The position numbers and the translations under genes were made by a program. Of a DNA stretch of 64,000 nucleotides, positions 59,764-64,000 are shown piece after piece (within the stretch, counting starts at the first letter, position 1; every line of letters begins with the position of its first letter). The stretch lies in the NCBI GenBank assembly GCA_963589785.1, contig CAVAMJ010000002.1:189287-253286 (forward strand). Direction: 5' to 3'. The notes below the pieces were generated by a model that searched no databases, was not told the origin of the DNA, and worked only from the letters and a program-made list of their open reading frames with translations. Source of the DNA: SIG603 sp963589785. GTDB lineage: Bacteria; Bacillota; Clostridia; Oscillospirales; Acutalibacteraceae.

Positions 59764-60774
59764 TCAAAGTCCCTTAACGTACTTTTTAAATTCCGGAAGC
59801 ATACCGATTCTGTCCGGTACGTGGGGAGGCATCTGAAGGAAGTCGTGTCCCGGGAGGTTATTTCCCTCGACCATTACAGGGCCATTGTCTGTCATGGCAA
59901 TATCCCAGCCGACATATCCCATCTGCGGAACTCTGCCGGCAGCTTTAACGCACATATCGACAGCCTCCTGCCAACGAGGAATCTTGAAGCCCTCGATCTT
60001 TGTTCCTGTCTTAGGGTGAACCTTATATTCAATTCTGTCCTTATCGTAGCCGACGTGAGTGATAACTCCTGTTTTGACATCGATAGGAGCGCACATTCCG
60101 CCAGCATTGAGGTTATCGACAGGTCTTTCGCTGTTTCCTATTCTGATGAACGCATAAACAACGTGACCCTCGCCCTCGCTGAATATTGTGACTATTCTAA
60201 GGGTGTTTACGGATGACGGGTTGAGAGCCATGAGCTCCTTATGCTGAACGATGAATTCCTCTGCGAGGTAATTTCCCTTGCCTCTTAGATAATCGTACAT
60301 TTCCTTGACGGAAGCAAAATCGCTCTTCTTGAGCTTTTCGACACCGACACCGCAGCACTCGTCTGTCGGCTTTGCCATGATTACATCATGAGTTGACATG
60401 AACTTCTCAAAGTCCTCATAGCTTGTATCTGGCATATAGTACCACTCACGGTTGATGCAGTCTCCGAATGTAGCGTAAAACTCGTCCTTATTATCGAAAA
60501 CATGATAATAATTCGGGTCGTTCATAAGTCTTGTGATGGTATTGTTGATACCTCTTGTGACATATGTCTCTCTCTGAGCCTTAGTCAAAAGATACCACTC
60601 GCACAAAAGGTAATCCTTGTAGCCTGCGCCGTATCTCAGACCGCAGAAAACGATATCGAAGAAGAGAAAAATTCTGTTCTTTCCGCAAATTTTATGGACT
60701 GTACCGACTGTCTCAAAGAGACTTTTATAATCCATGTGAATGATACACTTGATAAGGTACTGTAATTTCTTCAT
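59764..60774 (-). CDS. ATP-grasp family protein (sugar-transfer-associated type)
   Basis: 336 residues. The middle holds an ATP-grasp fold (DVIMAKPTDECCGVGVEKL, YLAEEFIVQHKELMALNPSSVNTLRIVT) and the end the metal-binding MGYVGWDIAMTDNGPVMVEGN. This is the pattern of ATP-grasp proteins found near polysaccharide genes; no such cluster lies beside it. The ligated substrate is unknown. GGAAAG precedes the ATG. Confidence 0.8.
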   Translation of the reverse strand: MKKLQYLIKCIIHMDYKSLFETVGTVHKICGKNRIFLFFDIVFCGLRYGAGYKDYLLCEWYLLTKAQRETYVTRGINNTITRLMNDPNYYHVFDNKDEFYATFGDCINREWYYMPDTSYEDFEKFMSTHDVIMAKPTDECCGVGVEKLKKSDFASVKEMYDYLRGKGNYLAEEFIVQHKELMALNPSSVNTLRIVTIFSEGEGHVVYAFIRIGNSERPVDNLNAGGMCAPIDVKTGVITHVGYDKDRIEYKVHPKTGTKIEGFKIPRWQEAVDMCVKAAGRVPQMGYVGWDIAMTDNGPVMVEGNNLPGHDFLQMPPHVPDRIGMLPEFKKYVKGL

Positions 60775-60830
60775 TTACTTTCCTTTCCGCTTCAATTTGC
60801 AAGAATACAATTCAAAGCATTTTGACAATA

Positions 60831-61565
60831 TCAAATATCGTCTAATTGTACCACCGAATTAAATATGCTGTCAATCTCAAGTTTATCGAGAAGTCGGCAC
60901 TGCCCCTCTTCCAGGCTATCGTCAAGCATTAAGCCGCCGACAGAAATTCTTTTGAGCTCTGTCACCTTGTTATCCAGTGCCTCGAACATTCTTTTAACCT
61001 GATGAAACTTTCCCTCTCGAATTCTCACAAGTGCGACATTCGGCTCGTTCTCGTTCGGCACTCTGATTTCAGCGGGCAAAAATTCGATTTCACCGTATTT
61101 TATACCTTTCTCAAATTCAGCCTTATCGCTTTCCTTGACCGGCTTCTCGAGTTCTGCACGGTAGATTTTATAGACGTGGCTTTTCGGTGCAAGCATTCTG
61201 TGAGCCATATCGCCGTCATCGGTTATGACGAGAAGTCCCGTTGTGTTTCGGTCAAGTCTGCCAGCCGGGAAAATTCCCTTTCGCTTGTAATTATCGGGGA
61301 GCAAATCGATTACGGTAGTGTCTCGCTTATCGTCTGTTGCACTCACGACGCCCTTAGGCTTATTGAGCATAACGTAGATATATTTGCTGTAGGAAACGAT
61401 CTCTCCCATAAAACGAATTTCGTCGTTCTCGGGGTCTATTTTGATGTCGGCTTTAGATACGGACTTGCCGTTCACCGTTATCATTCCCTTTTTGGCAAAT
61501 TGAGTAACCTCTTTTCTGCTTCCTATTTTCTGATTTGAGAGAAATTTATCAAGTCTTTCAGTCAA
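60831..61565 (-). CDS. RsuA-family rRNA pseudouridine synthase
   Basis: 244 residues: an N-terminal S4 domain (about 1-60) and a catalytic domain with GRLDRNTTGLLV (catalytic Asp). It modifies 16S or 23S rRNA. The start is TTG at 61565 with GGAGG at spacing 6, overlapping the upstream gene by 8 bp. Confidence 0.9.
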   Translation of the reverse strand: MTERLDKFLSNQKIGSRKEVTQFAKKGMITVNGKSVSKADIKIDPENDEIRFMGEIVSYSKYIYVMLNKPKGVVSATDDKRDTTVIDLLPDNYKRKGIFPAGRLDRNTTGLLVITDDGDMAHRMLAPKSHVYKIYRAELEKPVKESDKAEFEKGIKYGEIEFLPAEIRVPNENEPNVALVRIREGKFHQVKRMFEALDNKVTELKRISVGGLMLDDSLEEGQCRLLDKLEIDSIFNSVVQLDDI

Positions 61566-62139
61566 GTTTCGCCTCCAAAAATTCTATATCGAGTTCTTCT
61601 GATTTTTTGCCGTCCTCAATAACGCAAACGGCAAATTTATCCTTGCAGACAAAGTAAACGGGAGAATATTCCTTTTCACCGTCTGCGGTTATAATGTCTT
61701 CTTTCGATGTATCGATTGTCTTTAGCGGATAGCCTATCCCTATGCCGAGCATTTTAACGAAAGCCTCTTTCATCGTCCAAAGTCTGAAAAATTCTCTCGC
61801 AGTATCGGAAGAAGACATTATTCTTTGCTTTTCGTTTTCGTTTGCCACACGCTCCAAGACTCTCAGATCGTGCGGTCTTATAAGCTCGCAGTCTGCTCCA
61901 AGCTCACTCTCGCCCACCGCCGCTATGACAAGTCCCTTGCAGTGACTTATGCTGAAATAAAACGGATTATTTTCAACATAAGGCTTACCGTGAGTACCTT
62001 TAATAATTTTAACATTATTCGGCTCAAAGCCGTTGTCCCTCAAGGCAAAATCAAAGACATAATCTCTTATGCGTTTTTCGTCAGCCTTGAAGCTTTCTTT
62101 TTTATATTCGTATTCGCAGATATAGAGTTTTGGTTTCAT
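61558..62139 (-). CDS. 4'-phosphopantetheinyl transferase (Sfp-type)
   Basis: About 193 residues with the Sfp motifs FSISHCKG, LGADCELI (Mg-binding Asp/Glu) and FFRLWTMKEAFVKMLG. It loads phosphopantetheine on a carrier protein. No NRPS or PKS lies in the window, so it may serve fatty-acid ACP or a distant cluster. The start is the ATG of a TAATG overlap with the glpK stop. Confidence 0.9.
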   Translation of the reverse strand: MKPKLYICEYEYKKESFKADEKRIRDYVFDFALRDNGFEPNNVKIIKGTHGKPYVENNPFYFSISHCKGLVIAAVGESELGADCELIRPHDLRVLERVANENEKQRIMSSSDTAREFFRLWTMKEAFVKMLGIGIGYPLKTIDTSKEDIITADGEKEYSPVYFVCKDKFAVCVIEDGKKSEELDIEFLEAKLD

Positions 62140-63647
62140 TAATCCTCTGCCCAGTTCATGGAGCATTTGACCGCCTTGTGCCAAAGCTTCATCAAACGGT
62201 TCACTTTTTCTTCGTTGTAGTCCGGCTTGAAGAGTGCCTGAGACTTAACCAAGGTCTCGAGCTCCTCTTTGTCCTTCCAAAATCCGACAGCAAGGCCCGC
62301 AAGCATTGCAGCCCCCATAGCCGTTGTTTCAAGGCAAACGGGACGCATTATCTTATGACCTGTTATATCTGACTGGAACTGCATGAGGAACTGCGAACGG
62401 CTTGCGCCTCCGTCAACTCTGAGTTCTGTCACCTTTACACCTGAGTCAACCTCAATGGTATCGAGCAAATCCTTGCTCTCATAGGCAATGCTTTCGAGAA
62501 CAGCCCTTGCAAAATGAGCTTTTGTGCAGCCTCTTGTCACGCCCATGAGCGAGCCTCTTGCGTACATATCCCAGTATGGTGCGCCAAGTCCGGTGAAAGC
62601 CGGCACAAAGACTGCTCCTGCAGTATCCTCAACAGACTCCGCAAGCTTATTTGCTTCGTCGGGACTTTCGATGATTTTGAGCTCATCCCTCATCCACTTG
62701 ATTGCAGAGCCGGCATTAAACGCACTTCCCTCAAGTGCATATGTAGGCTTTGAATCGATGCTCCAAGCAATAGTTGTGAGGAGTCCGTTTTTGCTCTTGG
62801 ACGGAACATCTCCCGTATTCATGAGTACAAAACAGCCTGTTCCGTAGGTATTCTTAGCCATACCCTCACTGAAACAGCACTGACCGAACAGTGCGGCGTG
62901 CTGATCGCCCGCAATGCCTGAAATCGGAATTTCCGCTCCGAGAATTTTCTCGTCAAGGAAACCGACGGTTTCGGATGAATTCACTACCTTCGGCAAGCAC
63001 TCCCGTGTGACACCGAAATACTCGAGCATGGTCTCGTCCCAGTCAAGCTTATGAATATCAAAAAGCATGGTTCGTGATGCGTTCGTGTAGTCGGTGACAT
63101 AGCTTTTTCCGCCCGTCAGATTCCACACAAGCCAAGTGTCGACCGTACCGAAGCGAAGTCTGTTCTGCTCCTTTAATTCTCTTGCCTTTGGCACATTATC
63201 GAGTATCCACTTCATCTTTGTACCGGAGAAATACGGGTCGATGATAAGTCCCGTGGTATCTCTAATGTGCTCCTCGAGGCCGTCATTTTTCAGCTGTTCG
63301 CAGATTTTCGCTGTTCTTCTGCACTGCCAGACTATCGCATTATAAACAGGCTCGCCCGTCAAAGCGTCCCACGCTATCGTGGTTTCTCTCTGATTGGTAA
63401 TTCCGACAGCCGCTATCTCCGAAGCCTTTACGCCCGCAATCAAAACTGCCTGTTCAATTGAATAAATCTCCGACTGCAAAATTTCCTTTGGGTCATGCTC
63501 GACAAATCCCGGCTCAGGGAAAATCTGAGTGAATTCCTTTTGAGCCATGCCGACGATTTTGCCCTCTTTGTCAAAGATAACCGCTCTTGAGCTTGTAGTG
63601 CCCTGGTCTATTGCCAGTACATATTTTTTCTCTTCTGTATTACTCAT
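62139..63647 (-). CDS. glpK: Glycerol kinase
   Basis: 502 residues, standard length. Motifs: DQGTTSSRAVIFD, GFVEHDPKEIL, GITNQRETT, NASRTMLFDIHKLDWDE, GIAGDQHAALFGQ, ELRVDGGASRSQFLMQFQSD. It makes glycerol 3-phosphate. The start is the ATG at 63647, behind AAGGG. glpK, the phosphopantetheinyl transferase and rsuA are tightly packed and probably co-transcribed. Confidence 0.96.
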   Translation of the reverse strand: MSNTEEKKYVLAIDQGTTSSRAVIFDKEGKIVGMAQKEFTQIFPEPGFVEHDPKEILQSEIYSIEQAVLIAGVKASEIAAVGITNQRETTIAWDALTGEPVYNAIVWQCRRTAKICEQLKNDGLEEHIRDTTGLIIDPYFSGTKMKWILDNVPKARELKEQNRLRFGTVDTWLVWNLTGGKSYVTDYTNASRTMLFDIHKLDWDETMLEYFGVTRECLPKVVNSSETVGFLDEKILGAEIPISGIAGDQHAALFGQCCFSEGMAKNTYGTGCFVLMNTGDVPSKSKNGLLTTIAWSIDSKPTYALEGSAFNAGSAIKWMRDELKIIESPDEANKLAESVEDTAGAVFVPAFTGLGAPYWDMYARGSLMGVTRGCTKAHFARAVLESIAYESKDLLDTIEVDSGVKVTELRVDGGASRSQFLMQFQSDITGHKIMRPVCLETTAMGAAMLAGLAVGFWKDKEELETLVKSQALFKPDYNEEKVNRLMKLWHKAVKCSMNWAED

Positions 63648-63789
63648 AATCCACAACCCTTATACACAAATATCATATTGCAAGGTTTTTTCCTCACAAT
63701 TCTTTACAATCCAAATCCTTGAAACAATTTAACTTAAAATCCGTCTTCACGGATTTTTGTTTTTGCTTTTTCAAATGCTGATTTTATTT

Positions 63790-64000
63790 TTTGCTCAGCG
63801 TTCTTTATTTATCTTTGTGCTGATAATCCGCAAAAGAAAATGCCCGTCTGCGAATGCTTCGTATTCTTGACGTATTTTCTTTTGCTATCTTCCTTTTATC
63901 GGCACTTCGTGCCTTTGTTCTTTCATTTTTTTCTGCTTCGCTTTTTTCTCGTGGGCTCTGCCCACACCCGTTCGCTTTTTGTAAAAAGCGAAGCAAAAAC
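63790..64000 (+). repeat. Mosaic intergenic hairpin element, copy 9 (cut by window end)
   Basis: A head hairpin (63829-63886), GGCAC-ttc-GTGCC and the tail from 63949 to the end of the window. 63648-63790 holds AT-rich DNA only. Confidence 0.85.

Overview
The window reads as chromosomal DNA from an anaerobic, Gram-positive member of the Clostridia, most likely a gut Oscillospiraceae/Ruminococcus-like species. The reasons are a SCIFF peptide with its radical-SAM maturase, an electron-bifurcating NfnAB pair, a DivIVA-YlmH-SepF-YggS division cluster beside lspA/rluD and miaA-mutL-mutS-miaB, sortase-anchored proteins with Gram-positive sorting tails, and AT-rich intergenic DNA between genes of moderate GC. 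Most genes lie on the minus strand. The assignment is by gene content only; no 16S rRNA gene is present.

Layout. 1-2.2 kb: truncated AraC regulator, tRNA-Ser, and a complete type III toxin-antitoxin locus (two 36-nt antitoxin repeats, terminator, ToxN/AbiQ-like toxin). 2.3-5.4 kb: sugar isomerase/epimerase, peptidase T, oxidoreductase. 5.9-9.6 kb: secreted leucine-rich-repeat protein whose promoter contains a (TA)n tract, and an NRAMP-fold transporter with a structured leader. 10.2-24.6 kb: housekeeping block (comEA-like, rluD, lspA, divIVA, ylmH, sepF, yggS, HlyD-like, miaA, mutL, mutS, ylbF-like, miaB, CBS protein). 24.7-33.1 kb: tRNA-Trp, small proteins, HAD phosphatase, nfnBA, SCIFF locus, PLP decarboxylase. 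33.1-35.8 kb: two membrane-linked glycosyltransferases. 35.9-42.8 kb: sugar catabolic operon (isomerase, split transketolase, FGGY kinase, with a PfkB kinase and a divergent LacI regulator), possibly for apiose. 42.8-47.2 kb: Cys-motif small proteins, LysR/MATE pair, GNAT. 47.4-55.3 kb: sortase-assembled pilus operon controlled by what looks like an invertible promoter next to its own tyrosine recombinase. 56-59 kb: two glycoside hydrolases. 59.3-63.7 kb: two tRNAs, ATP-grasp protein, rsuA, phosphopantetheinyl transferase, glpK.

The most interesting system is the pilus switch. An 18-bp inverted repeat (54059-54076 and 54406-54423) brackets about 330 bp holding a palindromic, bidirectional promoter and a one-way terminator. 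In the orientation given, the promoter fires freely into the pilus operon and the terminator blocks read-through into the recombinase. Inversion would put the terminator between promoter and operon. The operon encodes isopeptide-type pilins, a class B sortase, and a signal-peptidase-like protein whose catalytic Ser and Lys are replaced by Asp and Gly, as in streptococcal SipA.

A second theme is a family of mosaic, hairpin-rich intergenic elements (at least nine loci) with compensatory base changes in their stems. They fill almost every large gap and often abut the 3' ends of genes.
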